Shown here: positions 1-11,875 of the stretch, in pieces | Position numbering within the stretch: position 1 is the stretch's first letter | How the letters are laid out: every line of letters begins with the position of its first letter | Source: Cliona cf. orientalis | Taxonomy: Eukaryota; Porifera; Demospongiae; Clionaida; Clionaidae | Assembly: GCA_963930775.1 (NCBI GenBank) | Contig: OZ005699.1 | Span: 7,213,501 to 7,277,500, forward strand | Length of the DNA stretch: 64,000 nucleotides | Reading direction: 5' to 3' | Program-made: the position numbers and the translations under genes | Notes under the pieces: generated by a model | What the model was told of the DNA's origin: nothing | The model's database searches: none | Seen by the model: only the letters and a program-made list of their open reading frames with translations

Positions 1-186
1 AATGTGTGTGTGTATGTGTGACTATAAATCTGACAGCGCCGAGGGTTTAGCACCAATGGTGTTCATATTATAGTATAGTTTTTACTTGGCTGCATGTAAT
101 ATTATGAACTATCGATCCTTTAAGGATGTTCAGATAATGTTCTTTCGTCTATCCTGGTATGCTTAGTACCAGCTTTCTCAGTTGAG

Positions 187-293
187 ATTCTTTGGTTGTG
201 GAGGCTGAAACGGCAGACACCACTGAGACAAATGATACAGCTGATACCACTGAAACAACTGATACGGTTGAGAATGAGGAGTCAGCAAATTAG
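187..293 (+). CDS. Candidate 3'-terminal exon of an unknown gene
   Basis: After a plausible acceptor (CTTTCTCAGTTGAG) one frame stays open to TAG at 291-293. It encodes a short, very acidic Thr/Glu/Asp-rich tail with the repeated motifs ADTTET, ADTTETTD and VENEESAN. A frame-consistent start of the exon requires the AG at 185-186. The repeat of DTTET suggests real coding, but the rest of the gene lies left of the window and no AATAAA follows. The function is unknown. Confidence 0.3.
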
Positions 294-671
294 TGTACCT
301 TAGTCCTTAGTTTTCAGATCTACAATTATTCACAGCTTGAATTAATTTTTGCTTATAGAAATTTATACAGGTATCATAATAATTATGGTTTTGTGTGTTA
401 ATAATTTTTTTTCAACTGTCACCCCCACTCTTCAGTATCATTCTATCATGATGTGGCACTACAATCATAATTTTATATCACTGTGTCTCATCAATTAATA
501 TTATATATGCATGCTATCATAAACCGTGCACTCATAATGTCATGTTATTATGTATTTTAGTGGCCCCGGTAATCATAGTACTATATACCAAAGCAAAATT
601 TAGTAGCAATCATTATACTTATGCACTTCAGTGGTCCTTAAGCATCCCTTACAGTGGTATTGTTTCTGATA
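294..671. other. AT-rich spacer
   Basis: No gene or structured element is seen. The stretch is AT-rich with short runs of T and leads into the minisatellite at 672. Confidence 0.5.
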
Positions 672-1150
672 GTCACAGAATAGCAAATTAGCATAAATAG
701 CAAAATAGCAAGCGTCCCCGAGGTACACCACAAAATAGCAAAATAACTAGCATGCATAAAATTAATAGCAAAATAGCAAGCGTCCCAGTGCCAGGTAAAC
801 CATGGAATAGCAAAATAGCATAAATAGCAAAATAGCAAGTGACCCAGTGGTAATCACAGAATAGCAAAATAGCATAAATAGCAAAATAGCAAGCGTCCCA
901 GTGGTAATAATCACAGAATAGCAAAATAGCATAAATAGCAAAATAGCAAGCGTCCCAGTGGTAGTTACAGAATAGCAAAATAGCATAAATAGCAAAATAG
1001 CAAGCGTCCCAGTGGTAAACCACAGAATAGCAAAATAGCATAATAGCAAAATAGCAAGCGTCCCAGTGCCAGGTAAACCACGGAATAGCAAAATAGCATA
1101 AATAGCAAAATAGCAAGCGTCCCAGTGGTAATCCACAGAATTGTTCTTAT
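672..1150. repeat. Minisatellite, about 8 units of 52-70 bp
   Basis: A unit containing AATAGCAAAATAGCATAAAT followed by AGCAAGCGTCCCAGTGGTAA recurs about eight times. Unit length varies because a GTGCCAGGTAAACC variant alternates with a GTGGTAATCACAG variant. Long open frames across it on the minus strand are repeat artefacts, since all three frames show the same YFAI/LLF periodicity. The units lack the fixed repeat and unique spacer pattern of a CRISPR. Confidence 0.85.
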
Positions 1151-1800
1151 AGCAAAATAGCAAAACTATGGTGTGCAATAGCATAAATAGCACTTAAGTG
1201 CTAATAGCATAAATTAGTATGGAAACATATAGTAATAGCAAGGTGCTATTATTATAGTGCTATTATGCTAAAAGCCAATACTGCACCTAACTCACATTAT
1301 TTTAATCATGCACTGCAATTAAATTTACTGTACCTTCACGAAAGAGGACTCATGGGCGGTGCACCTTACATTGGGCCAAGATTGGGGGGATGGGCCGATA
1401 TTCGAGGTATCAGTATCGCGTTTAAATGTATACGTGAAAGAGCGCCCAGGTAAGTTACTCACATTACTTTCTTAATTTAAATAGTAGCAGCGGCTACTAC
1501 TATTGATTTTAGCCTTATTCAAGCAATCCAGAGCAAGAGTGGCCACGATACTTGACAGTGTGTTGTTGATTGCAGCTGTATTAAGTGGGCGTGGTTACGA
1601 TCGCTAGCCGTGCACGATCGTTCATTTGGGCTGAAACGTGGCATAAAGCTAGTTTTATGGCTGTTTACCAGGTTATTTATCGATCTTACATAGATTATTC
1701 GAAAGTTTAGTCCTCATAAATCAGCCATTTGAGCTGCGATTTCAAGGACAGCTACACATGGGCGCATATTCGAGTAAACACTAGGCCATTTTTTCTTGGC
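1151..1800. other. Spacer with one short open frame
   Basis: AT-rich spacer. A 62-codon plus-strand frame at 1265-1453 ends near a donor-like CCCAGGTAAGT. I could not connect it to another exon or recognise it, so it is not called as a gene. The segment 1550-1640 carries the dispersed GTGGGCGTGG motif. Confidence 0.4.
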
Positions 1801-2223
1801 TGTGTCTACCGTACCGGCACCGGTACTGAAATTTAGCGCTTCGAGTACCGGCATAATGGCCCGCCAAAAAACTTAGAAAATTTTCGAAAGTGGAAGAAAA
1901 AAAAAAAATCCAAAGATCCAAGCGGGATTCGAATGCAGGACCACCGCTCCACCAGCCCCGCCCTAGACCGCTCTGCCAATCCAGCTCGCCGCTGCTGGAT
2001 GCCATTTTTTGCCACCTTTATACACCTTGTCACAATAATACTAACCCTTGGTCAACAACCATAACCCAAACCCCCCTCGTCACCAACCGATTACCGAAAC
2101 CCAACCCCCTGCTACTAGCTTCACTAGCCGTCTACCGTATTAAATAGTGGCTATTAGTATAGCTATAGTTACCGGTACTCCAAGCACTAAATCTTGGGTA
2201 CCGGTGCCGGTACGGTAGACACA
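1801..2223. mobile_element. Non-autonomous DNA element (MITE) with TIRs
   Basis: Both ends carry TGTGTCTACCGTACCGGCAC in inverted orientation, and similarity continues inward (GGTAC, then a diverged AAATTTAGYGCTT block). The element is 423 bp. No clear target-site duplication is visible in the flanks. The interior contains a tRNA-like segment. Confidence 0.7.
1915..1992 (-). other. tRNA-like (pol III promoter) segment inside the MITE
   Basis: On the minus strand an A-box-like TTGGCAGAGCGG (1968-1979) is followed by a B-box-like GCATTCGAATCC (1925-1936) and a T-run. The arms flanking the TTCGAAT loop do not pair into a proper T-stem, so this is probably a degenerate tRNA or SINE head rather than a working tRNA gene. 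Confidence 0.35.
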
Positions 2224-3889
2224 GTGTTTTTTTTCTTATTATAGTCCGTGTCATTACATGAGGGCATGGATACGCGTCTTGGATGCACCTGGTTGCTATG
2301 AGCGAGCCGCACTACAAGGCTCAGGATTAGTCAGAACTGTAGGGCCGTGTGCACAAAGAAGAGTGGCCTTATTAAATAATGCCTCGGGCCATAGCTACAG
2401 CTAGAGACGCATTTGCATTGTCGAACGATCGGCGCGAAAGCGCCGCGCGCGGGCGCTAGCCACCGAGCTTCGAGCGAAGCGGGAGCTGGGAGGCGAGGTC
2501 TGTTCATACCTGTCAGTAGTCCCGGCGGTACCAACGTTCGAGCAGAGCGAGAACGTTGCCATCGCACACTGCTTGCTTTGCCAAGGGGTGTGGCCTCTAC
2601 AACCGCTTCCATCTGCGCATGCCCACGGTACTAATGGGCAACTTGCCCAGGCAGGATACTGTTTGTGCATGAACTATGTCTCTATGTTTTGTGAGCATGT
2701 ACTGTTAATAGATGATCATGCATGCTAGCCACATTATCCCATAATTATGACATTAAACATACTTGTAACAAATACTGCAATCTGCATGATTGATCATTAG
2801 CAGGTATCTATATCTTTGCTCAGAATTCTACATAGAGTCCTTTAGAAACCTCCTAAACAGTATCTAATTAATATTTATATAATTATAACATTCATGTTAC
2901 AGGCATGTTTGGGTCAACATGCTGTAACATGCATGTTACATGCATAGATTTTGTATACCGGTACGTAGGTTGTTACAACATCATGTGTAGCACATGTCAA
3001 GACAATAATTTTCTGAATCTCTCGACGTTTAAACATAGGCTGACTGCTGTTTCTGGCACTTCCCTGCATGGGGCTCTGAGGATTGGTTGGGAAATCACAA
3101 ATTGACAAACATGCATATCACAGGTGTGTACATCACTGCATGTTGACTCTAGGGACTATTATACCTAGTCTCGTCTCTCCTCCCCTAAGTATACATTTAC
3201 CATTCTACTGTAGATCTATATGGATGTATTCATGTCCCCACTATACATGCATGTACACTAGTGTACATGCATGTACACTAGTGTACATGTTGTTGTATAC
3301 CACTAATAGTTTTATTCATTCAACCACATGCAGCTTGGAACTAGTCATCAAAAAGCATGATCATATCGCATACACATTAAAATTTTAATATTGTGGCTAT
3401 AGTATATATAGCCACCTTAACAGAGTTGAGAAGCATGGCACATGCATGTATGCATTGTAACAACATGGAGAGATCATGCACTGTACTGTATAATTATAAT
3501 AAGAAAATTTCACAGTATATCGTTTAGCCTGGTACAAGGCTAATTGTTTGTAGTAAGTGCCACGTACTGTTTTCATCATCTGAATGTATGATTATACTTT
3601 TTGTTACTGACCATGGTAAACTAGCTATGCCTCCCAAAGGAAAACTGCTTGCAATAAACATGTTTCTTTTTGTGGGTGCACTAGCGGCATGTATACCAAA
3701 AGGCAATTAATCACAAGTCCACATACACGCACACATAATGGCTTAGAAAGCCACCCCATCAGCCACCTTCCTTACGCTTAATAATCATATTAATTTGCAA
3801 TCAGTATAATTGTTAGTTTAGTTCGGAAAAATAATTACCCTCAAGTTTATAATTGCCTTGTGCCTTTTCCTACACTTGGTTATGGTTGT
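2224..3889. other. Intergenic spacer with a GC-rich patch and a short tandem repeat
   Basis: No gene is supported. A GC-rich patch at about 2400-2640 includes the small hairpin GGCGCGAAAGCGCC. At 3243-3290 a 20-bp unit (CATGCATGTACACTAGTGTA) is repeated about 2.5 times. The short ORFs here lack splice signals and recognisable motifs. Confidence 0.4.
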
Positions 3890-4155
3890 CAGTAGCATTA
3901 ACAGTTTCTTGCTTGCCTGTAGCTACATGCACACTTTCAGCTAGGTAGCTAATGCTTGATACAGCTGTCACAAAAATGCAAATTTTGACACTGTTGGAGG
4001 TGTGTCTAGACTTGTTCAACCACAAGAATGCATAATCACAGTTAAAGCTAAAATCTGCTGACAATGCAGTCGTAAAACGTCATGGACCAAGACCCCCTCC
4101 CCCCCTAACGTCATAATGACGTTAATTTTTCCACAAGGATTTTAGACTAGCCCCC
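3890..4155. mobile_element. MITE copy, GGGGGCTTGTCC family
   Basis: This is a diverged copy of the element found in the introns at 19404-19857 and 41465-41923. Shared blocks are AACGTCATAATGACGTTAA, CCACAAGGA, GACCAAGACCCCC and CAGTTTCTTGC. It keeps one terminus (AGCCCCCTTAA) near 4155. Confidence 0.6.
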
Positions 4156-4165
4156 TTAATAATAC

Positions 4166-5173
4166 AATATCTTGGGTCCCACTTGGTGCCAGTCTTGCTA
4201 TAATATTATTATAATAATTATTGTGAATTTAATTGCTTTTTGATCCCCATTGCTCAAGTTTACCTATAATAATGTAATTATTATATATTCAGACCTAATT
4301 GGTTTTGGTTGGGTAATAGAAAAAAAAATGCTGTAGCAGGCTCCAGGCATGCAGTTTTTCTACAAGTTCTTAGCCTGGCTCCAGGAAAAAATGCCAAATT
4401 AACTTAGTGCTAGTTCAGATATGCATATAGCGTGGCTTCAGTTATACTATTAATTTGATTAAAGAATGACTTCGAGAGAATACTTTTAATGTACATTTCA
4501 CAATCATGGCTTGTCATGAACTGAAACCTAAGATGGGTTAAAACTAACCACTTATTTTTGCAGTGTATGGATTCATTGCATAGCTACCTGTGCTTCTTTA
4601 ACAGTTTCTTGCTTGCCTGTAGCTACATGCACACTTTCAGCTAGGTAGCTAGTGTTCAATACAGCTGTCACAAAAATGCAAATTTTGACACTGCTGGAGG
4701 TGTGTCCAGACTTGTTCAACCACAAGAATGCCCACCCACGAAAATTAATGCCTACAGTGATATAATATAATATATGCGATCGCGAGTCTATGATGATGGG
4801 CGTGACCACAAACACTGTGGAAGTGCAGCCACCACTTCCCAGTATTAGCAAGCAACAGTAGCCATTGTCATCCAGCTGATAGCGTCTTCAACACTAATAT
4901 TCTTCTATCTCATGCTATTTGTCTAAGTCTGTAGGTATGGCTTAGTAACAAAGAAGATCGTGAGCGCGTGTATCGATTACATGTCATCGCTTATGCAGCA
5001 GTGCCACGCCCCTAGACTAGTTGCTGTCACGAAATTTAAAACCACGAAAATTAATTTTGAGGGCCTTTTCGGACTTTTTCCACGAAAATTAGACCCCACT
5101 TAAATTACCCGCCATACGGTATTAGGGACTGTGACTATGATTACTATTGATATTATTATGATTAAATCTTTAC
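4166..5173. other. Spacer containing a second partial MITE copy and AT-rich sequence
   Basis: Bases 4597-4735 repeat the inner part of the 3890-4155 element (CAGTTTCTTGCTTGCCTGTA and CAAATTTTGACACTG). At 4736-4756 and 5042-5100 are blocks rich in CCACGAAAATTAA, another dispersed repeat. No gene is seen. Confidence 0.5.
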
Positions 5174-5236
5174 CTTTAAACAACCATCACGTCTCCGCTT
5201 TCCATTGACATTCTCTCCGCCATTTGCTGGTGGATC
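5174..5236 (-). CDS. Candidate small internal exon, gene unknown
   Basis: On the minus strand an acceptor (TTGATATAG) precedes a phase-0 frame reading DPPANGGENVNGKRRRDGCL(K), followed by a donor-like AAAGGTAAAG. It is in phase with the candidate exon at 5617-5699. I do not recognise the protein. Confidence 0.3.
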
Positions 5237-5616
5237 CTATATCAAGTAATTAACAATTAAGCCAACACTTATAACTATGCACACAAAAGTATAGATCTAC
5301 AGATTGCGCAATGTGTATGCACGGAATATGTGCTTTCCTGTGACAGAGCTCTAGTTTAAGTTGGCTTCGTGTAAACAGTGTAGCTAAATGCCGCTTTATA
5401 AATTGCATTCTAAACTGGTTACTTTGTAAACCACGTCTGGAAGGTGGTTTGAATCCGGTTTCAAACCATGTTGCTATAAATATTATTGTCCACGTATAAA
5501 TGCTCTAAACTATGTAAACATAACCTGGATTAGGGCCCTACATATAAATACAACTCAAAGCGGTTTAGTCTAAGCCAGCTTCAGTAACTATGCAACTTTA
5601 TTCTATTTTGACTCAC

Positions 5617-5699
5617 CATGTTCAGACACTCATTGGCAACTAGATTTGCAGCTTCTGGATTGGCCATGACAAGTTTAAACCTTCTATAGACATCACCTT
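5617..5699 (-). CDS. Candidate internal exon, gene unknown
   Basis: The minus strand shows GTCTCAG acceptor, an open frame ending FKLVMANPEAANLVANECLNM and a good donor (ATGGTGAGT). The amphipathic composition looks coding. Joined to 5174-5236 it gives one frame without a stop. Neither exon recurs in the other two units, so this lies outside the tandem array. Confidence 0.35.
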
Positions 5700-5739
5700 C
5701 TGAGACTTATCAATCAGTGTGACCACTGTGTGTGACACT

Positions 5740-6091
5740 CAGGGCCGGATTCAGGATTTAGCAGAGGGTTAACAGTATGTGCGCGAAGCGCGCGCGAATT
5801 TTAAGCCACGCCCACTTCGCTCGTTGACCATGCCCATTTCCCATTTCTCGCTAGATTGCATGTTCGAGGTCTTGTGATGGCACTCCAAGACTTCAAATCG
5901 ACCAAATATTCGTTAAGCAATGTCCAAGTAGGTGAGCTAAAGACAAAGGCTTTAGTACTGTAGCTATAGCTGAAGGCATGGGGATTCTATGAAGCCTAGA
6001 TTTTACACTACTATACAGGCTAAGTACTAGACAGCTAGTCAGAAAGGGGGGTTCGTCCTAGCCCATCGAACCCCCTCTGGATCCGCCCCTG
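5740..6091. mobile_element. MITE with CAGGG(G/C)CGGATYCAG termini
   Basis: The left end reads CAGGGCCGGATTCAGG and the right end is the inverse of CAGGGGCGGATCCAGAGG, giving a 352-bp element. CAGGGGCGGATCCAG-type ends are common in invertebrate DNA-transposon derivatives. No target duplication is clear, so the superfamily is left open. Confidence 0.6.
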
Positions 6092-6454
6092 ACCGTGTCC
6101 ATTATGCATGTGCTCCATGGCACCATGGCAGCAGACATCAAGCTCCTCTCAATCTATCAATACGCATGCGCAGCCACCCGCGAGGTACTCTCTATAGAAG
6201 TATATAGGATAATAATATTATTATAGTCTACACCCTCCGGTAGAGCTACACAGCTACCTATAACTCATGATCACCTTAGACTTTTAGCTTATTAGGCATC
6301 GCGATCGAAAGCAGTCCCCGCGCGCACAGCCTGCAGGTAAAGGTCGTCAATATGCTCGCGCATGCGCTTCAAGCCGCAAATTAATCGATGCACATGTTCG
6401 TTTATAAATGCTTGCCATCAGAATACCGATAATTATTAGTACACATCACAGTAA

Positions 6455-7861
6455 TCATATTTTATCTAACAGATCATGGCTAACTAGGAGTGACCCTAGT
6501 ATCTTTTTGCTACCAATGGCATCGGCACGTGAGTTCATACATGCCAAGTGAGCGTTACCGGACAGTCCTTTGCAAGTCCGAGATCTATAGTGTCTCCGTA
6601 GGTATGGTTCCAGTGCCCTCATGGCGTAAATATCCGTCGATAACACTTTATCTACAAATTTAACATCATCGTTAAGGTGGCTGTTGGTTTTTCCTGCTGA
6701 GTCAGCAAATCCGCCGACCGTGGTGAAGTCAGCTTTGAATATCGACACAACTTGGTAGTTGTAGCGCAGGAAAAATCCCGTGTCAGCAGAAATGAGCATC
6801 TGTAGAGGTCGTTGAAGGTGCTGCTGTACCAGGTCTGGTTTGTAGAAGGAGAAGAGGATCGGGAAATAGACTTGTCTCCCCTTGATGGTGTTCATTCGGC
6901 AGTGGTCAAGAAAGTCGGCCGTAAAGACAAATCCGTAATCGAAGAACACCATCAGATCATCATCTCCTAGGAGACTAGCCACATGGGAAAACCCCTTGGA
7001 GTACGAGAAAGCACTACTGCTCAGTTCGTATGTACTGATGTGCTCCTGGGGGTACCGAGCTAAAAGTTGCGACACTCTAGACAGGACCTTAGTATTCTTT
7101 CCAAACATCACAATGTGTAAGTGCACCTTTAGCTTGTGTCGCAAGCACACATCTTCGTACATTTGTAAAAAGTTCGATATATCGACCGTTTGGCGCACAT
7201 TGATGATAATGTGAACGACCTTATCAAAGACCTTGCTAGACGGTTGATATGTGACCATACCTGCACCTTGGTAGGGTAGGAATACGTTGGCGACATAGTC
7301 TAGGGGGTCGTTTTCTCCCTGACGGTGCACAGACATGTGCAGGATGAATTCGATACCTGAAGAATGGTCAGTGACAGAGAACCCATCGTAGAGGTGATAG
7401 GGTGGTAGGAAAGGATGGGAATTCCCCTCTCTCTCGTTCATAATCTCCAGGAGCACCTCGAGAGCGCTATTGACTCCGATTTTGAATCGATTCGGTAGTC
7501 CGATGACGGGCATGTGTTCATAAGTTAGAAAAAGCCTGGTCGAGTTAAAATATTCCCAGATGGCAATGTCGTATCTGGAACCGGGATTTGAGCTAATATC
7601 GTACCACAGCCACCGCTTCAGCTTGAAATGCCTCTTCTCTTCAGGAACCAAGTGAGTGATCCTCTCAATGTCTCCTTGAACCACAGACACTTCCTGCATT
7701 AACCTTTTAAGCTTTAGCTCCTGTGCATACTGGTGCATGCGGTACATTAGTTTAGGGTCTTTGAGAGGATGTAGGGTTATGGCCATCTTGACACTGTCAC
7801 TGGTGTAGAGCTCATCCGTTGCTAGGACCTTCTTGTAGTCTGTCCAGAAGATTATGGATGT
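6455..7861 (-). CDS. Copy A exon 3: GT7-like domain of chondroitin synthase family
   Basis: The exon starts after AAATAG with TSIIFWTDYKKVLATDELYT and runs open to the stop (468 codons). The motif MAITLHPLKDP aligns with the CHSY1 segment QAITLHPNKNP. A later stretch, FLDHCRMNTIKGRQVYFPI, aligns with the family motif FLQRCRANTVLGQQIYFPI. The expected DVD metal site reads DYG here, and the WGLEDVD motif is not kept. It is the terminal exon of a gene whose 5' part is damaged. Confidence 0.75.
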   Translation of the reverse strand, partial: TSIIFWTDYKKVLATDELYTSDSVKMAITLHPLKDPKLMYRMHQYAQELKLKRLMQEVSVVQGDIERITHLVPEEKRHFKLKRWLWYDISSNPGSRYDIAIWEYFNSTRLFLTYEHMPVIGLPNRFKIGVNSALEVLLEIMNEREGNSHPFLPPYHLYDGFSVTDHSSGIEFILHMSVHRQGENDPLDYVANVFLPYQGAGMVTYQPSSKVFDKVVHIIINVRQTVDISNFLQMYEDVCLRHKLKVHLHIVMFGKNTKVLSRVSQLLARYPQEHISTYELSSSAFSYSKGFSHVASLLGDDDLMVFFDYGFVFTADFLDHCRMNTIKGRQVYFPILFSFYKPDLVQQHLQRPLQMLISADTGFFLRYNYQVVSIFKADFTTVGGFADSAGKTNSHLNDDVKFVDKVLSTDIYAMRALEPYLRRHYRSRTCKGLSGNAHLACMNSRADAIGSKKILGSLLVSHDLLDKI

Positions 7862-8185
7862 CTATTTAGTGTGTGTGTGTGTGTGCGTGTGTGCAATTAA
7901 GGATAGAGAGGGAGAGAGAGAAACATTATTTTGGATTTTGTTGGTGTACATATATTATACACTAGCACATGTTCAGCCAGCAGCAAATAATATTATACAT
8001 GTACATGTACATATTCACACAACACATGTATACTGGGTTTCAAGATAGAACATTTGCATGCGTGTGTGTGTGTGTGTGCAATTAAGGATAGAGAGCGGAG
8101 AGAGAGAAGGAGGGGAAAGGGAGCTAGGAGAGGTGCATGTACATGTTAATAGTTTCATGCACATCCACACAACACACGCCAAGTC

Positions 8186-8250
8186 CATCGTGATATGGTA
8201 AAGGGTCATCACCCCACATGTACAATGACGACCCTTTACCATGATATTAT
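8186..8250. repeat. Intronic hairpin, GGTAAAGGGTCRTCA arms
   Basis: ATGGTAAAGGGTCATCA and its near-complement TGACGACCCTTTACCAT are separated by about 15 bases. The same hairpin sits at the same intron position in copies B (25819-25882) and C (44122-44192), so it predates the duplications. Confidence 0.6.
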
Positions 8251-8889
8251 TGTGATAAAGAAGTGTCTGTAGCTATAGCGCCATGAATATTGTTCACTAG
8301 TTCTAGCATCTATCACTCAATACCTGAGAAAATGTATCGCATATGTACATGTACCTGTACATGTATGTCTTGAGATAAAAATATTATAATGCCATACAAC
8401 AACTCTTAGCATAATAACATTATGGCATTGAGCCAGCTTAAGCGATTTGTACAGATTTTATGCTAATTAATTTTGACTACAAGATTTTACATTTATACAC
8501 TTTCCCAACATCATGCATCCAGCCTGGGCTACTGCCTAATCCACTATAGGATGTCGTACAGCTAATGCATTAATAAGTAATTGTAGCTTAATAGGGATGT
8601 ACAACTAGACACCACAGAAATGTTAATTATTCACATTAGAGGAGCAATTATGGTGAGATAATTAACAAATGGCTACCTAATTAATACTGATTCACTAAAA
8701 CGTACATACACAATGTAGCGTATGAGACTAAATGCCAGATAGATATAGAAAATTAACCATACATACTATATACATAATAATAATAGAATGTCTTATAGGA
8801 CACAGCTATACATACACATGTACTGTAATTGACAGTCAATGCTCACGCATGTACATGTATGCATGCATGTGTAACATTTCTATGAAGTT

Positions 8890-8976
8890 AGTCTATTGAG
8901 CTAGACCATTCCTTGTGCTTGTATAGTGCTTGCGGCCGATAATACATGCACAAGGAAGGGTCTAGCTTGATAGACT
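8890..8976. repeat. Intronic hairpin, AGTCTATYRAGCTAGACC arms
   Basis: An imperfect inverted repeat of about 33-bp arms (AGTCTATTGAGCTAGACCAT against its complement with a few changes). Copies lie at 26470-26553 and 44828-44911. It is probably an old foldback MITE, inserted before the array formed. Confidence 0.6.
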
Positions 8977-9209
8977 ACTATGAAGCTATATAGACAGAAT
9001 TGATGTGCATTTTGTAGACAAAAGTGGGTGGATGCATGGAGGATCTGGAAGATTATTCATGACAAACTGCTATCAACACACTTGGAGTCACAACACACAC
9101 ACACCATACAACAAACAGTACGATGTTCCTACAAGATTATTATAGCCCACATACATGTACATACCATGTACACTACTGTACACTATACTGTGGCTGTGGG
9201 GGGCTATAA

Positions 9210-9415
9210 TACCGTATAGCCGGAAATTTTTACGGGGAATTAAATTTGGCGGATTGGCGGTCTATATTACAACCGCCAAAATTTCCTACTCGCATATACA
9301 CGTATAGCGATCCCGTACCGAACCGCCAAATTTAAATCCGCCAATATTCTTGCAATAGTGATTTTGGGCTCAACCGCCAAATTTAATGCCCACTAATATT
9401 TCTGGCTATACGGTA
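9210..9415. mobile_element. 206-bp MITE, TACCGTATAGCC ends, TAA duplication
   Basis: The ends are TACCGTATAGCCGGAAAT and its inverse with small changes. TAA flanks both sides (9207-9209 and 9416-9418). It is absent from copies B and C at the same place, so it arrived in copy A after the split. The interior has several AACCGCCAAATTTAA blocks. A 3-bp TAA duplication fits the PIF/Harbinger type. Confidence 0.7.
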
Positions 9416-10168
9416 TAATACATGTACAATCTCACATCATATTTCACACACAGCGTTTTGCACACAGAGCTAAATTTAAATAGAGGGTTAGCTAAAGATT
9501 GCTTCATGATTGATGTAGTCCACCAAAATAGTATCATAATAATAATTATTATGCACTTGTGTTTCAGTTTTCCCCTTCCCAGTCTATTCCTCGTGCAAGC
9601 TTTCTGTTGGGGGTGCTCTAGACCCAGCCTGGCCCTGGACGAACACAGAAAGCTGTCTCTATTTAGACTCCATTTGATAATATTCACAATAATCTCACTT
9701 TCGGTACACATACATGTACAATATAACACACATAATATGCATGTACATGTATGCTTAGAGCGGCTTAGTGAAGGTTAACTCCAGCACAGTCTTAGCTAGA
9801 CTTCACTTAAGATGCTATTAGAAATTATTAGAACACGTACTAGGAGAGGAGTTGTAAGTTTTTAATAAAATCAGTGTACAGTTGTACCCATCCTATGATT
9901 GATATTTCGGTAAAATAGCACGGCTGACATGCACACAGATGACTAATTCTATGAGACCAGCTATGAGATGGGGACCATTTGGGACCTTTAATTTGTTATA
10001 TGTATGACTCTAGTGCAATCCCTCTGCTTTTGTGCCTATATATACACCGATTCAAGTACTCACTACCACATTAAATTTTGTAGAAAGAAAGTTGGTCATT
10101 GTGTAACCATTTAATTTGAATGGTCCCTTTCAGCTGGCCACATAATATATGTAAGTGCTGACACTTAC

Positions 10169-10255
10169 CTCCCATGCCCAGGTACACTGGAGTTGCAGCA
10201 TCTTACTGACACAGCGACCAACCTCAACATCTTCATTGTAGCTCACCACAACACT
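10169..10255 (-). CDS. Copy A exon 2 of chondroitin synthase-like gene
   Basis: This 87-bp exon (29 codons) has an ACAG acceptor and a GAGGTAAGT donor. It encodes SVVVSYNEDVEVGRCVSKML and then QLQCTWAWE. The core EDVEVGRC is the same as in vertebrate CHSY1. It is intact and of equal length in all three copies. Confidence 0.8.
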
Positions 10256-10262
10256 CTGTGTG

Positions 10263-10430
10263 TGTTTGGAGGGGAGGGGATGAGAAAGAGGGAGAGAGGC
10301 AGGGAGGAAGAGAGAGGGAAAGAGAGGGAGAGGGAGAAGGGAAAGTGAGGGCCGAAGAGAGAGAGAGAGTAAATGGAGAGAGACAAGAGAGAGGGAGGGA
10401 GAGTGGGAGGAAAGGAGAGAGAATACAGCA
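10263..10430. repeat. Purine-rich GA tract next to exon 2
   Basis: The plus strand is a GAGAGGGA-type tract, so the transcript reads CT-rich just before the exon 2 acceptor. Equivalent tracts lie at 27646-27800 and 46014-46180. ORFs reading through it are low-complexity artefacts. Confidence 0.8.
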
Positions 10431-11039
10431 ATTGGAAAGAGTCAGATATACATGTAAATCGATATAGTATTATTACATGTACATGTGTATTTGTACATAA
10501 CTATTACTCCATACCTAACCTGAAAACCAATACTAGCAGTAGCTGCATACATGACTTGATACGACACTGGATGTAGGGTCAAGTTACTGGAAGCCCCAGG
10601 TTAGGGGAGACCACAAATATCCAGCTCAAAAATTAATTAGTAGAGATAATAATATCGACAGTGAAACATAGACAATCAAGCAATAGAACTACTGCAATAC
10701 ATTATGAAGGAATTAACTGAACTGGCTTCAAGTTTGTATTCGTTACGTGATACTGTAGATCTGGAAATTTTCAAGCATGAAATTTTTGTATGACAAATTT
10801 TTGTAGTAATCACTCCACAAACACCATAATACTTAATGTTAATTAGCAAGCATGTATTTTAATAAGAATAATTATTTTTGTACATGTAGCTACATGTACC
10901 ATTGAATTATTATAATAATTGCATGTATTTGCAACAAAAATTTTCTGTAGTTCAGGCTTAGCCTAATATGGACGGGGCCTCATCAGCCACTCCTTTGTTC
11001 ATGTCTGTATTGACAGCAGCCGAACTGTACTAGAGCAAT

Positions 11040-11570
11040 GGATACGCATGCAAAAGATGGTGCATGTATTCCAAGTTACACTACAATGTATATACTTGTC
11101 TACGCTACAACTGCTCCACCACACAGGCACTGATTAAACTAGAGCTCTATAGAGCACATACCCCGCGCGCTCTGCAGCGTCGGATGTCAGAGCATATCAA
11201 TGGTCAGAGAGCTCGATGATGCGAGCAGCCTGTTGACGACCTTTACCTACATATGGTGCCAGGTTGTGCGCATGAGCAGAGAGCACATAGTGGGCAGTGT
11301 CCATAGGCGTGGCCAACAAAATGCAGCATTTGCAACGCTCGTGGGCCTTGCCCAACGATTCGAAGCATACTGAAGCCAGTTTTTCGGCGATATTGACGGA
11401 TACGTTGCATTTACGAGTCGCTCAGATGCCTAGATCTCCAGATCTGGCGATTTTTGTGCTAATTAATAGACGATAACAACGACGATGACAGACAAAACCG
11501 ATTACATAATCCCTTGCGCATGCACGCGGGGTAAATTAATTATTGTGAGCTAGGGTATCACAATAACATA
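11040..11570. other. Sequence in intron 1 found only in copy A
   Basis: This part of intron 1 has no match in copies B or C. It carries GTTGACGACCTTTACC (11231-11246), the same motif seen near the 3' ends of the units, and GC-rich GCGCGC patches. No gene is visible. Confidence 0.4.
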
Positions 11571-11756
11571 TGGATTGGTCTATATAGCTCGAGGCCACTC
11601 TGTAAACATTATTTTGGATTTGTTGGTATACATATACACCAACACATGTTTAGTCAGTCAGCAGCAAATATACATGACATTGTACATATACATATGTGTA
11701 TACACCAACACACTGGGTTTCAAGATAGAACTTTTGCATGTATGCATACACATACA

Positions 11757-11855
11757 TTCTCTCTCTCTCCCTCTCCCTCTCCCTCTCCCTCTCCCCCTCC
11801 CCCTCCCTCTCCCTCTCCCTCTCCCTCTCCCTCTCCCTCTCCCCCTCCCCCTCTC
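11757..11855. repeat. CT-rich tract next to exon 1 donor
   Basis: Nearly pure CTCCCTCTCC repeats. In transcript orientation this is a GA tract just after the exon 1 donor. It is complementary to the CT tract at the other end of the same intron. Confidence 0.85.
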
Positions 11856-11875
11856 CATAAACACACATCACTCAC

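Noticed and set aside
672-1150. CRISPR-like look of the regularly spaced repeats
   Set aside because: The units are continuous tandem repeats of 52-70 bp with no unique spacers, in an intron-bearing animal genome.
1915-1992. A functional tRNA gene
   Set aside because: A- and B-box-like motifs are present, but the T-stem does not pair and the segment sits inside a MITE.
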